NCBI RefSeq assembly: GCF_013363975.1
Contig: NZ_JABWGN010000002.1
Coordinates: forward strand, 62,001-126,000
Direction of reading: 5' to 3'
Length of the DNA stretch: 64,000 nucleotides
Origin: Nonomuraea montanisoli
GTDB lineage: Bacteria > Actinomycetota > Actinomycetes > Streptosporangiales > Streptosporangiaceae
The stretch's first letter is position 1, and every line of letters starts with the position of its first letter. The notes under the pieces are model-generated. The model was not told the DNA's origin. It saw only the letters and a program-made list of their open reading frames with translations, and made no database searches. Positions 1 through 7,706 of the stretch are shown here, in pieces. Position numbers and translations under genes: made by a program.

Positions 1-2
1 AG

Positions 3-227
3 CGCCGCGCGATCGGCGGCGAGAGCGGTGACGTGCAGACGGTGATGGCGCGCGCTGTGGACATGTGCCTGTACGCGTTCGGCGGCGTCAGCCTCTGGTT
101 CGGCTACCTCGTCAGCCCGCTCAGGTACGACGCGGTCGGCCCCGGCGCGGACAGCCCGCCATACCTGCCGACCGTCCACGAGCCCCGGCGTCACACCGTT
201 CGCAGCATGCCGCCGTCGATGAAGTAG
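3..227 (+). CDS. possible 3' end of an unidentified gene entering from the left edge
   Basis: One plus-strand frame is open from the left edge to a TAG at 225-227 and reads as plausible protein (a Val/Ala/Leu/Tyr-rich stretch around nucleotides 60-130, then a Pro/Tyr-rich stretch). I recognise no family. The last ~12 codons run antisense into the end of the decayed short-chain dehydrogenase, so the true end of the original gene may lie earlier. It may equally be non-coding; only the sequence to the left of the window could decide. Confidence 0.2.
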   Translation, partial: RRAIGGESGDVQTVMARAVDMCLYAFGGVSLWFGYLVSPLRYDAVGPGADSPPYLPTVHEPRRHTVRSMPPSMK

Positions 228-920
228 GTCGAGCCCACGGAGTAGCTCGCGCGGTCCGAGCAGAGGAAGACCAGGAGGTTCGCGACCTCCTCCGGTGTGG
301 CGAAGCGGCCGATGGGGGCGTGCTCGCGGGCGACGTCGTCGAGGTGGCGCCGCCAGCCGTCGCCGCTGAGCTCCTTCGCCGTCTTCGCCCGGTGATGTCG
401 GGATGGGCCGGATAGCGGCCGCACGACCGCGTCAGGGGTAGCGAGGACTACTGAATTGACCCGCCAGGGGAGTGCTTCCCTGATACTGTCCTTTCGCGCT
501 TCTCAAGAGCGCCGGTCAGGGCTTGGCCGTCGCCTCCTCCCATTATCTCAGAAGGGGAAGCGAGAAGCCGCTTCCTCTTGGGAGCGGAGGAGTCACGACG
601 TGCAGGTCCCAGTGCGCCTGCCATGTCATACCGGGCGCTTCGACGATGGTCTCGTTGGGACGCGCCCAGGTTGTCGGCGAGGATGTGGGTGCCCTCGAAA
701 GCGCCCTCGGCAGCCTCGGTCGGCGTTGCCGTGCCCTCGCTCGTCGCTATGTCGTGGGGCGGGGGCACGACGCGCGCGCCTCGCGGTCGAGGCGGTCGGC
801 GCCCCGCGCCGCGAGCACCAGGTGCGCCCCCTCGGCGGCCAGCCCCCGCGCCACCGCGAGGCCGATCCCCGAGCTGCCGCCCGTGACGACGGCGACCTTG
901 TCAGCCAGCCCCAGTTCCAC
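191..920 (-). pseudogene. decayed short-chain dehydrogenase/reductase
   Basis: Pieces of one SDR gene lie in order on the minus strand but in different frames. The start is a GTG at 920 preceded by GGAGG (924-928); it is followed by the NAD(P)-binding TGGSSGIG motif and then a frame break near 750. In another frame comes an SDR-like middle (EAAEGAFEGT, then HILADNLGAS where functional SDRs have the ILVNNAG-type motif), roughly 750-640. The C-terminal piece (424-191) ends in RFATPEEVANLLVFLCSD and YFIDGG, the classical SDR ending. The segment carrying the catalytic Ser and YxxxK should lie between these and is missing; 425-640 gives no SDR sequence. The gene therefore cannot make an enzyme. 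The NNAG-like motif is itself degenerate, so decay is not a single recent frameshift. Confidence 0.7.
425..640. other. non-coding insert or scar inside the SDR pseudogene
   Basis: This stretch replaces the catalytic core of the SDR remnant. I see no recognisable coding signal in either direction. It contains a hairpin at 556-575 (7-bp arms GGAAGCG/CGCTTCC, 6-nt loop). No transposase fragment, clear terminal repeats or target-site duplication is visible, so whether it is a deletion scar or an excised element cannot be told. Confidence 0.35.
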
Positions 921-985
921 GAGACCTCCAAGGAGACGGTTCCCTCCCCGCCTCCTACCCACCGTGCGGGCCCCGCGGTGTGGCG

Positions 986-1594
986 TCAGCCGAAGGAGAG
1001 CACGTCGGACTCCAGGACGATGAGGGCGCCGATGGTCATGAAGACGAACGGGACGATCCAGTGGCCGTACCGCTCGACGACCTCGATGACCTTGTGGTGC
1101 GAGCCGAGCCAGGAGCCCGCCAGGCACCACAGGGCGACGCCCGCGGCGAACACCGCGATCGTCACCAGCGACGACACCGGGCCGATCGCGCGGAACACCG
1201 GCGTGTAGACCGACAGGTTGTCCGCGCCGTTGGCGATGGTCACGCCCGCCACCGTCAGCATGCCCGACGCGACCGCCGGCGGGGGCGGGTCGCCGCCGGT
1301 GTCCTTGCGGGAGCGCACGGCCGCGACGAGCCCGCGCACCCCCAGGGCGAACGGGAGGAGGCCGAGCAGGCCCACCCAGCGGTCCGGGACGACCGTCAGG
1401 CCGAGCGCCGCGACCGCCGACAGGCCCACCAGGGCGGCGATCCCGGTGTACTGGCCGGCCCAGATCTGCCACGGGCGGGGCACCCCGTTGGCGCGGGACG
1501 ACAGGAACAGGACGGTGAGGACGACGAGGTCGTCCACGTTCGTGCCGGCGAACATCCCGGCGGCCGTGACGAGGGTGCCCGCGATGCCGTCCAC
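986..1594 (-). CDS. CadD-family (cadmium resistance type) membrane transporter
   Basis: A 202-residue protein, almost entirely membrane-spanning (about five to six hydrophobic segments), matching the CadD/cadmium-resistance transporter family in length and motifs. The two family signature motifs are present: GTNVDD near residues 17-22 and ANGADN near 121-126, related sequences at the starts of the two halves. Members are thought to export Cd2+ or other small cations; substrate here is inference. The start is a GTG at 1594. The gene stands alone, divergent from the gas-vesicle operon 198 bp away, and nothing nearby suggests a metal operon. Alternative: a LysE/CadD-superfamily exporter of another solute. 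Confidence 0.8.
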   Translation of the reverse strand: MDGIAGTLVTAAGMFAGTNVDDLVVLTVLFLSSRANGVPRPWQIWAGQYTGIAALVGLSAVAALGLTVVPDRWVGLLGLLPFALGVRGLVAAVRSRKDTGGDPPPPAVASGMLTVAGVTIANGADNLSVYTPVFRAIGPVSSLVTIAVFAAGVALWCLAGSWLGSHHKVIEVVERYGHWIVPFVFMTIGALIVLESDVLSFG

Positions 1595-1792
1595 GACGGC
1601 CGAACCTATCGCGGCGCGAGGGCGGGGAGCGGGGCGGGGACGGGGCTTCTGGCGGGCTTCTTAAACCTCGGGGTGACCGAGCGTCAAGTCTGACCGTTTT
1701 CTCCCAGTAAGTGTTTCCTTGTCCCTTTGTCGGGCAGCCATGGGGCAGACCGGCCGCCGCCAGGCCGGGTGCCGACAGAAGGAGCGCGTGTC

Positions 1793-2719
1793 ATGAGTGA
1801 CAGGTCCAGAGTGGCGCTCGCCCTCGCCATGGGCTACTGCCTTGGCCGGCGGCGCAAACTTCGCATGGCGGCCGCTCTGGCAGCGGCGGGGGCGGCGGGC
1901 CGGCTGCGCAAGAACGGCGGCGGCGGACTGCTGCAACAGGGCCTGAAGGCGCTCGGCACGTCCCCCCAGATCGAGGAGATCACCAACCGGCTCCGGGGCG
2001 AGCTCCTGGAGGTCGGCAAGGCCGCCGCCATGGCGGCCGCGAGCAAGCAGGTGGAGAACCTCACCTCCAGGCTGCACGACCGCGCCGAGACGCTGCGGCA
2101 CCCGAGTCCGCCGAGCCCTCCGGGCCCGCTGCGCCGCCGAGGCCGCGCGCGGCCCTCCGACGAGCGCGAGGAGGAAGAGGACTACGAGGGCGAGGAAGAC
2201 GAGTTCGAGGACGAAGAGGGCGAGGAGCCCGAGGAGGGCGCGGAGCCCGAGGACGAGTACGAGGAGGAGGAAGAAGAGGAAGAGGAGGAGCCCGCCGAGG
2301 AACGGCGGCGCGGGCAGGGCACCCGGGTGCGGGCGCAGGGCGCGTCCGGCGGGTCGCCCGTGAGCCGGGCCGCCACGGCCGGCACCTCGGGGGCGAGGTC
2401 GGCGGTCGGCAGGGTCTCCGGGACCGCGCCCCGGTCGTCGGGCGCCAAGACGTCCACCGGCAAGGCCGCGACCGGCAAGTCCGCGACCGGCAAGGCGTCG
2501 ACGTCCCGGTCGTCCGCCTCCAAGTCCTCCGCCTCGGGGACGTCCCGGTCCTCCGCGAGCAAGTCCTCGGGGAGCAAGTCCTCGGCAGGCAAGTCGTCGG
2601 CGGGCAAGTCCTCCGGCAGCCGGTCGTCCGGCGGCGAGGAGAAGGCGGGTGCCCGGCCGGTCCGGCGCAAGGCCGAGTCCGGCGAGAAGGGCACGCAGGC
2701 CAGTAGGACGCGGAGGTGA
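1793..2719 (+). CDS. gas-vesicle cluster accessory protein, acidic then Ser/Lys/Ala-rich tail (GvpY-like position)
   Basis: First gene of the gas-vesicle operon, 308 residues from ATG 1793 (AAGGAG at 1779-1784, 8-nt spacing). Three parts are visible: an N-terminal ~100 residues with a short Gly/Ala hydrophobic patch and amphipathic helices; a Glu/Asp-rich block at about residues 124-170 made of GAG/GAA runs; and a Lys/Arg-rich, Ser/Ala/Gly/Thr low-complexity tail (about 205-285) resembling histone H1-like tails in composition. Streptomyces gvp clusters contain a gene called gvpY with a comparable N-terminus; equivalence is inferred from context. It overlaps the next gene by GTGA, so translation is coupled. 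Function unknown; a scaffolding or nucleic-acid-binding role is speculation. Confidence 0.65.
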   Translation: MSDRSRVALALAMGYCLGRRRKLRMAAALAAAGAAGRLRKNGGGGLLQQGLKALGTSPQIEEITNRLRGELLEVGKAAAMAAASKQVENLTSRLHDRAETLRHPSPPSPPGPLRRRGRARPSDEREEEEDYEGEEDEFEDEEGEEPEEGAEPEDEYEEEEEEEEEEPAEERRRGQGTRVRAQGASGGSPVSRAATAGTSGARSAVGRVSGTAPRSSGAKTSTGKAATGKSATGKASTSRSSASKSSASGTSRSSASKSSGSKSSAGKSSAGKSSGSRSSGGEEKAGARPVRRKAESGEKGTQASRTRR

Positions 2720-3924
2720 GCCAGGTGGCTGACGCATCGAGGGCCGGGGCCGACGAGTCCGCCAGGGAAGGTCCCGGGAACGAGGTCGTCGACGCTCTGC
2801 AGGACCTCGCCATGGCCCTGGCCGAGCGGGCCCTGGGCTCCATCACCGAGAAGCTGGAGGAGATGACCGATCGGCTCACCGACGTCGCCGAGGGCGACGG
2901 CTCGGGGCTGCTCCAGGCCATCACCGGAGGCGCCGGCTCGGGGCTGCTCGGCACGCTCACCGGCAAGGACGGCGGCGGGTTCTCGCCCGGCAAGATGCTG
3001 CTGAAGGGGGCGACGAAGGCCGTGACGGGCTCCATCGGCGAGAAGATCGGCGGCCTGTTCGGCAAGGGCAAGGGCGGCAAGGGCGGCAAACGGAAGCTCA
3101 AGCTGACCCACATCTTCGAGACGATCGACATCGGCGCGCCGATCCGCATCGTCTACAACCAGTGGACGAAGTACGAGGACTTCCCGACCTTCACCAAGAA
3201 GGTGGACAGCGTCAGCCAGGAGTCCGAGGAGAAGGTCTCCTGGAAGGCGCAGGTCTTCTGGTCGCACCGGACCTGGAAGTCCACGATCCAGGAGCAGATA
3301 CCGGACGACCGCATCATCTGGCGTTCGGAGGGCCCCAAGGGCTGGGTCGACGGAGCCGTGTCGTTCCACGAGCTCGCCCCGAGCCTGACCCGGGTCATCG
3401 TGGTCCTCGAATACCACCCGCAGGGGCTGTTCGAGCGTACGGGCAACCTCTGGCGGGCCCAGGGCAGGCGGGCGCGTCTGGAGCTCAAGCACGTGGCGCG
3501 GCACGTCATGAGGAACGTCATGCTGCACCCCGACGAGATGGCCGACGACGGCTGGCGCGGCGAGATCCACGACGGCGAGGTCACCAAGGACCACGAGACC
3601 GCCATGCGCGAGGAGCGGGAGCGCGAGGAAGGCCGAGAGGGCGAGGAGGAGCCCGAGGAGTACGAGGGCGAAGAGGGCGAGTACGAGGGCGAAGAGGGCG
3701 AGGGGGAAGGCGAGGAGCCCGAAGAGGGCGAGGAGGAGGAAGAGGAGGAGGAAGAGGAAGAAGGCGAGGAGGAGCCCGAGGGCGAGGAGGAAGAGGAGGA
3801 GCAGCCGGTCGGCCGGGCCGGCGAGGACGAGGAGGGCGAGGAGGGCGAGGAGGAAGAAGAGGAAGAGGAGGAGGCGCCGCGGGCGCGGCGTCCCGCGCGT
3901 CGCCGGACGGCCGCCCGGCGCTGA
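2716..3924 (+). CDS. SRPBCC-domain gas-vesicle accessory protein with poly-Glu tail (GvpZ-like)
   Basis: 402 residues, GTG start overlapping the previous stop (GTGA at 2716-2719). The N-terminal ~125 residues contain helices and Gly-rich segments. Residues ~129-268 form a START/Bet v1-like SRPBCC (polyketide cyclase-type) domain, recognisable from the stretch starting HIFETIDIGAPI and the WTKYEDFPTF motif, a common feature of actinobacterial gvp clusters. The C-terminal ~100 residues (about 295-391) are nearly pure Glu/Gly/Pro in GAG/GAA runs, ending in an Arg-rich tip; a 21-bp unit is duplicated at 3661-3702. The SRPBCC fold usually binds hydrophobic ligands; a role in vesicle assembly or nucleation is inferred from location only. 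Confidence 0.75.
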   Translation: MSQVADASRAGADESAREGPGNEVVDALQDLAMALAERALGSITEKLEEMTDRLTDVAEGDGSGLLQAITGGAGSGLLGTLTGKDGGGFSPGKMLLKGATKAVTGSIGEKIGGLFGKGKGGKGGKRKLKLTHIFETIDIGAPIRIVYNQWTKYEDFPTFTKKVDSVSQESEEKVSWKAQVFWSHRTWKSTIQEQIPDDRIIWRSEGPKGWVDGAVSFHELAPSLTRVIVVLEYHPQGLFERTGNLWRAQGRRARLELKHVARHVMRNVMLHPDEMADDGWRGEIHDGEVTKDHETAMREEREREEGREGEEEPEEYEGEEGEYEGEEGEGEGEEPEEGEEEEEEEEEEEGEEEPEGEEEEEEQPVGRAGEDEEGEEGEEEEEEEEEAPRARRPARRRTAARR

Positions 3925-3952
3925 TGAGCCGTGAGGATCGAGGAGTGAGCGT

Positions 3953-4378
3953 ATGACCATCCAACCCGCGGGCGGCGGTGGGGGAATAGCACAGCGCCCC
4001 TCCGCGTCGGGCCTGGCCGACGTGATCGACACCATCCTGGACAAGGGCCTGGTGATCGACGCGTACGTGCGGGTCTCCCTGGTGGGGATCGAACTGCTGA
4101 CCATCGACGCGCGGATCGTGGTGGCGAGCGTCGACACCTATCTGCGCTTCGCCGAGGCCGTGAACCGGCTGGACATCTCCGAACAGGGCGGTCAGGGTCT
4201 GCCCGAGCTGATGCAGAACATCAAGCAGAACAAGGTCTCCCGCGAGGGCAAGAGCGCCGCGCAGGGAGTGCTGGAGGCCGCCGCGGAGAAGCTCGACGAC
4301 CTGATGGGCGGCTCCGGGGACGAGAAAGAGGAGATCGAGGCGCGGCCCAGCCGCCGGCGTCGCAGGGGGGAGAGCTGA
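3953..4378 (+). CDS. gvpA: gas vesicle shell protein GvpA
   Basis: 141 residues. After a Gly/Pro N-terminal stretch comes the highly conserved GvpA core: [36 protein letters not shown] and [10 protein letters not shown] (residues ~20-75). GvpA forms the ribbed protein shell of the gas vesicle and in this family the core folds as helix-strand-strand-helix. The protein is longer than cyanobacterial GvpA (about 70 residues) because of a C-terminal extension with a charged, Arg-rich end, as is common in actinomycetes. It is the best match to the structural subunit among three GvpA-family genes here (also gvpJ and gvpS). Confidence 0.93.
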   Translation: MTIQPAGGGGGIAQRPSASGLADVIDTILDKGLVIDAYVRVSLVGIELLTIDARIVVASVDTYLRFAEAVNRLDISEQGGQGLPELMQNIKQNKVSREGKSAAQGVLEAAAEKLDDLMGGSGDEKEEIEARPSRRRRRGES

Positions 4379-4380
4379 TC

Positions 4381-5178
4381 ATGACGGACACCTCCACACG
4401 CGGGCAGGAGGGGCAGGAGTCCGCACCGGACACGGGAGTGGGCGTCTACCTGTACGGGATCGTGCCGGCCGACGTGCAGGTGTCGGAGGAGGCGCACGGC
4501 GTGGGCGACCCGTCCACCGCGGTGACGCTCGTACGGCACGGTGAGATCGGCGCGCTGGTCAGCGAGCTGGCCCTGGGCCGTCCCCTGGGCACGCCCGACG
4601 ACCTCATGGCGCACGAGCGGCTGCTGGACGCCACCGCGGCCGAGGTGCCGGTGCTGCCCATCCGCTTCGGCGCGGTGATGACCAGCACCGAGGCGGTCGT
4701 CGAGGAGCTGCTCGCGCCGCACCACGACGACTTCCGTACGGCGCTGGAGGAGCTGGAGGGCCGCGCCGAGTACGTCGTCAAGGCCCGTTACGTCGAGCAG
4801 GCCGTCCTCAGGGAGGTGCTGGAGGAGCAGCCGGAGGCGGCGCGGCTGCGCGAGGAGGTGCGGAGCCTGCCCGAGGACGCGAGCCGGGAGGCGCGCATCC
4901 AGCTCGGCGAGCTGGTCAACGGGGCCGTCAGCGCCAAGCGCGAGGCCGACACGCAGGAGCTCCTGGAGGCGTTGGCGCCGGTCTGCGTGCTGACGTCCGT
5001 GCGCGAGCCCACCCACGAGCAGGACGCCGCGCACATCGCGCTGCTCGTCGAGCTGGACCGGCAGGACGACCTGGAAGCGGTCCTGGACCGGTTCGCCGCG
5101 CGGTGGGAGGGCCGGGTCCAGATCCGGCTGCTCGGGCCGCTGGCGCCGTACGACTTCATCGTCACGCCGGCGGGGTGA
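4381..5178 (+). CDS. gvpF: gas vesicle assembly protein GvpF
   Basis: 265 residues, starting with ATG two bases after the gvpA stop. The GvpF/GvpL family is recognised by the N-terminal YLYGIVPADV, the VLPIRFGAVM motif in the first half, a helical middle, and the C-terminal LLGPLAPYDFIV ending. GvpF/L proteins bind GvpA and are minor components needed for assembly. A second family member (gvpL) lies downstream. Named GvpF by its place directly after gvpA, as in Streptomyces clusters; F/L naming between the two is by position. Confidence 0.9.
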   Translation: MTDTSTRGQEGQESAPDTGVGVYLYGIVPADVQVSEEAHGVGDPSTAVTLVRHGEIGALVSELALGRPLGTPDDLMAHERLLDATAAEVPVLPIRFGAVMTSTEAVVEELLAPHHDDFRTALEELEGRAEYVVKARYVEQAVLREVLEEQPEAARLREEVRSLPEDASREARIQLGELVNGAVSAKREADTQELLEALAPVCVLTSVREPTHEQDAAHIALLVELDRQDDLEAVLDRFAARWEGRVQIRLLGPLAPYDFIVTPAG

Positions 5179-5184
5179 GGGCGC

Positions 5185-5529
5185 ATGGGCCTGTTCGGTC
5201 TCCTGTTCGGCTGGCCGCTGGCGCCGATCAAGGGAGTGATCCGGCTCGGTGAGCTGATCCAGGAGCAGGTCGAGCGCGAGATGAGCGACCCGGCGGCGGT
5301 GCGGCGCGAGCTGGAGGAGATCGAGCGGGCCGCGGCCGAGGGACTCATCTCCGAGGAGGAGCAGGAGGAGCGGATGCGCGAGGTCCTGGAGCGGATGATC
5401 GGCCCGCCCACCGGAACGGGCCCCGCCGAAGCCGGGTACGACCCCGGCGAAGCCGGATACGGCCCCGCCGAAGACGCTCCGGGCGAACGCGGATCGGGCG
5501 ATGGCGGCCCGGGTGAGGTCAGGAGGTGA
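5185..5529 (+). CDS. gvpG: gas vesicle protein GvpG
   Basis: 114 residues. The family core is in the first ~75: MGLFGLLFGWPLAPIKGV, then a charged helix with EEIERAAAEGLISEEE. GvpG is a small, helical accessory protein required for vesicle formation. The C-terminal 35 residues are a low-complexity Gly/Pro/Ala/Glu tail with repeated Tyr-containing units. Its stop codon overlaps the Shine-Dalgarno site of the next gene (AGGAGG 5521-5526). Confidence 0.88.
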   Translation: MGLFGLLFGWPLAPIKGVIRLGELIQEQVEREMSDPAAVRRELEEIERAAAEGLISEEEQEERMREVLERMIGPPTGTGPAEAGYDPGEAGYGPAEDAPGERGSGDGGPGEVRR

Positions 5530-5533
5530 TCGC

Positions 5534-6076
5534 GTGCCGGCCAGGCGACGCAGCCGCGCGGGCGACGTGTCCGAGCGCGAGCGGGACGATCTCCCCCCGG
5601 ACGAGGACGCCGTGGACGACGAGGACGAGCGGCCCGCCGAGAACGACGAGGACTACGAGGACGAGCCGTCCGGCGAGGACGACGAGGACGACGACTACCA
5701 GGACGAAGAGAACGAAGAGGACGAAGAGGGCGACGGAGGCTACGACGACGACTACGAGGCCGAGGACGACTACGTGGAGGAGCGGCCGCGGCGACGCGGG
5801 CGCCGGCTGTCCGCGGCGACCGCCGGCGAGGCCGGGCTCCGGCACATCGCCGAGCTGACGTCCCGCGAACCCGAGGGCGTCACGCTGGTCAAGCCCTCCG
5901 ACGGCGGCGGCGGCGGGTGGACGGTGGGCGTCGAGGTGGTGGAGGACCGCCGGATCCCGTCGTCCGGCGACATCCTCGCGTTGTACGAGGCCGAGCTGGA
6001 CCCGGAGGGCGGCCTGCTCTCCTACCGGAGGCTGCGCCGCTACCGGCGCGGCAGCGGCGACAGCGAGAGGGGTTGA
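5534..6076 (+). CDS. gvpO: gas vesicle protein GvpO
   Basis: 180 residues from GTG 5534 (AGGAGG ending 8 nt before). The first ~85 residues are extremely acidic (Asp/Glu runs), and the C-terminal ~90 are the GvpO domain: HIAELTSREPEGV, then GGWTVGVEVVEDRRIPSS and LLSYRRLRRY. GvpO is an essential minor vesicle protein. In Streptomyces clusters gvpO usually opens the operon; here it sits between gvpG and gvpJ. Confidence 0.88.
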   Translation: MPARRRSRAGDVSERERDDLPPDEDAVDDEDERPAENDEDYEDEPSGEDDEDDDYQDEENEEDEEGDGGYDDDYEAEDDYVEERPRRRGRRLSAATAGEAGLRHIAELTSREPEGVTLVKPSDGGGGGWTVGVEVVEDRRIPSSGDILALYEAELDPEGGLLSYRRLRRYRRGSGDSERG

Positions 6077-6078
6077 CC

Positions 6079-6516
6079 GTGGAGCCAGCGCGGACGGGAA
6101 TCGGGCGGCAGGCCTACCCCTCGTCCTCCGGCGGCCGCGAGCCGACCAACCTGGGGGACATCCTGGAACGCGTCCTCGACCGGGGAGTGATCATCGCCGG
6201 TGACATCCGGGTGAACCTCCTCGACATCGAGCTGCTGACGATCAAGCTGCGGCTGATCATCGCGTCGGTGGACACGGCGCGGGAGATGGGCATCGACTGG
6301 TGGGAGCACGACCCGTGGCTCACCGGCAAGGACCGTCACCTGCTGGAGGAGAACCGCCGGCTGCGCGACCGGGTCGCCGAGCTGGAGGAGGGCTATCCGC
6401 GCGAGGTCGAGGGACGTTCCCGCCGGCGCGCCGTCGAGGGCGAGGTGGAGGGGCGTTCCCGCCGGCGCGCCGTCCGCGGCGAGGTGGAGCGGGAGGAGGA
6501 CGACCGTGGCCGCTGA
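6079..6516 (+). CDS. gvpJ: gas vesicle protein GvpJ (GvpA paralogue)
   Basis: 145 residues from GTG 6079, two bases after the gvpO stop. The core (residues ~22-80) is GvpA-like but of the J type: NLGDILERVLDRGVIIAGD, RVNLLDIELLTIKLRLI and the diagnostic MGIDWWEHDPW. GvpJ is a minor shell or tip component. A predicted helix follows, then a 13-residue tandem repeat (EVEGRSRRRAVxG, encoded by two 39-bp units at 6403-6480 plus a partial third). The 3' end overlaps gvpL by 11 nt. Confidence 0.87.
   Translation: MEPARTGIGRQAYPSSSGGREPTNLGDILERVLDRGVIIAGDIRVNLLDIELLTIKLRLIIASVDTAREMGIDWWEHDPWLTGKDRHLLEENRRLRDRVAELEEGYPREVEGRSRRRAVEGEVEGRSRRRAVRGEVEREEDDRGR
6403..6490 (+). repeat. 39-bp tandem repeat at the 3' end of gvpJ
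   Basis: Two near-identical 39-bp units (6403-6441, 6442-6480) followed by a partial copy. The unit length is a multiple of three, so the reading frame is kept and a 13-residue Arg/Glu-rich peptide motif is repeated. Confidence 0.85.
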
Positions 6517-7360
6517 CCCGGGTTCGGGCACGTACCTCTACGCCGTCGCCGCCGAGGCGGACCCGGGCCGCGAGGCCGCGCTCCCTCAGGGCGTCGTGGG
6601 GGGTGAGGTGCGGGCGATCGGGCGGGCCGGGCTGGTCGCGTACGTGAGCACCGTGCCGCTCGACCAGTTCGGCGAGGAGCCGCTGCGGCGGTCCATGGAG
6701 GACCTCGACTGGCTGGAGGAGACCGCGCGCGCCCACCACGGCGTCGTCGAGGCGGTGGCGCGGGAGGCTGCCGTGGTGCCCGTGCGCCTGGTCACGGTCT
6801 ACAGCGGCGACGCGCAGGTGTGGGCGCTGCTGGAGGAGCGGCACGACGACTTCGCGCGGGCGCTCGCCCGCGTGGCCGGGCGGCAGGAGTGGGGCGTGAA
6901 GGTGTACGCCGCGCCGGGGGAGGAGGCGGGCGAGCGGGCCGCCGGTGAGGAACCCTCCGGTGAAGGTGAAGGTGAAGGTGAAGGTAGAGGTGAAGGGGAG
7001 GGCGGGAAGACGCCGGAGCGGCCCGGCACGGCGTACCTGAAGCGGCGCCAGCAGCAGATCCGCGGCCGCGAGGAGGCGTGGCGGCGGGCCGGCGCCCGCG
7101 CCGAGGACATCCACGGCGCGCTCAGCTCCATCGCGGTCGCGAGCCGCCGCCACCGCGCCCAGGACCCGCAGCTGTCCGGACGCCCGGAGTCGATGGTGCT
7201 GAACGGCGCCTACCTGGTGGACCGGGAGCGCGGCGAGGAGTTCGCGCGGGCCGTGGAGCGGCTGCGCGGGCCGGGCGGCGACGTGCAGCTCACCGGTCCC
7301 TGGGCGCCGTACTCGTTCGCCGTGCTGGACGACGACGGCGGGCTGCGGGAGGGAGTCTGA
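6506..7360 (+). CDS. gvpL: gas vesicle assembly protein GvpL
   Basis: 284 residues from GTG 6506. Second GvpF/GvpL-family protein: N-terminal TYLYAVAAEA, VPVRLVTVYS in the middle of the first half, a helical second half, and the C-terminal LTGPWAPYSFAVLD. A hexanucleotide GGTGAA run at about 6958-7000 encodes an in-frame Gly-Glu linker (about residues 150-170) between the two halves. GvpL interacts with GvpA and other minor proteins during assembly. F/L assignment is by position. Confidence 0.88.
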   Translation: MAADPGSGTYLYAVAAEADPGREAALPQGVVGGEVRAIGRAGLVAYVSTVPLDQFGEEPLRRSMEDLDWLEETARAHHGVVEAVAREAAVVPVRLVTVYSGDAQVWALLEERHDDFARALARVAGRQEWGVKVYAAPGEEAGERAAGEEPSGEGEGEGEGRGEGEGGKTPERPGTAYLKRRQQQIRGREEAWRRAGARAEDIHGALSSIAVASRRHRAQDPQLSGRPESMVLNGAYLVDRERGEEFARAVERLRGPGGDVQLTGPWAPYSFAVLDDDGGLREGV

Positions 7361-7440
7361 CGTGACGCGCGAGTCCGCGGGAGGGAGCCTGACGTGATGT
7401 GCGAGGCCGCGGGAGGGGATCCGAGGTGACGTTCGAGGAG
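7345..7440 (+). repeat. three 32-bp tandem repeats spanning the gvpL-gvpS junction
   Basis: Units begin at 7345, 7377 and 7409 with an exact 32-bp period. Each carries GCGGGAGGG (Shine-Dalgarno-like) followed by GTGA at the same place. The three GTG codons are at 7362, 7394 and 7426; only the last opens gvpS. The first two open 11-codon frames (7362-7397 and 7394-7429), each ending in a TGA that overlaps the next GTG. Confidence 0.85.
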
Positions 7441-7701
7441 ACGCGCGGGGCCGCGCTCGCCGCCGAGGGGCGGCTGCCGTCCGAACGGGTCGCCCTGGTC
7501 GACCTGCTGGACCGGCTGCTGGCCGGCGGCGTGGTCGTGAGCGGGGACCTCGTGCTGTCGATCGCGGACATCGACCTCGTCCGCATCTCGGTCCGGGCGC
7601 TCATCATGTCGATCCGCGAGTCCGAGCCGATCCGCGCCTATGAGCCGGTACGGGGGTACGCGACACGGACGGACCACGACCCGTACGAGCGCGGGGACTG
7701 A
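7426..7701 (+). CDS. gvpS: gas vesicle protein GvpS (GvpA paralogue)
   Basis: 91 residues from GTG 7426, chosen because it follows the GGGAGGGG site of the third 32-bp repeat and because the conserved region starts soon after. The core VALVDLLDRLLAGGVVVSGD, SIADIDLVRISVRALI is the S-type GvpA paralogue of actinomycete clusters, more divergent from GvpA than gvpJ. Probably a minor shell component. The C-terminus is a short Tyr/Arg/Asp tail. Confidence 0.85.
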   Translation: MTFEETRGAALAAEGRLPSERVALVDLLDRLLAGGVVVSGDLVLSIADIDLVRISVRALIMSIRESEPIRAYEPVRGYATRTDHDPYERGD

Positions 7702-7706
7702 GCGTC

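Noticed and set aside
425..640. An insertion sequence inside the SDR remnant
   Set aside because: No transposase fragment, terminal inverted repeats or duplicated target is visible.
2182..4137. Long minus-strand open frame opposite the first gas-vesicle genes
   Set aside because: It is the antisense of GAG/GAA-rich coding DNA and yields Leu/Ser/Phe runs; the plus strand has family domains, ribosome sites and coupled starts.
5519..5858. Alternative frames in the Asp/Glu-rich part of gvpO
   Set aside because: They give Thr/Arg or Val/Leu runs; only the GTG 5534 frame continues into the conserved GvpO domain.
7345..7440. Possible CRISPR-like array in the gas-vesicle operon
   Set aside because: The 32-bp units are directly adjacent with no spacers and each carries translation signals.
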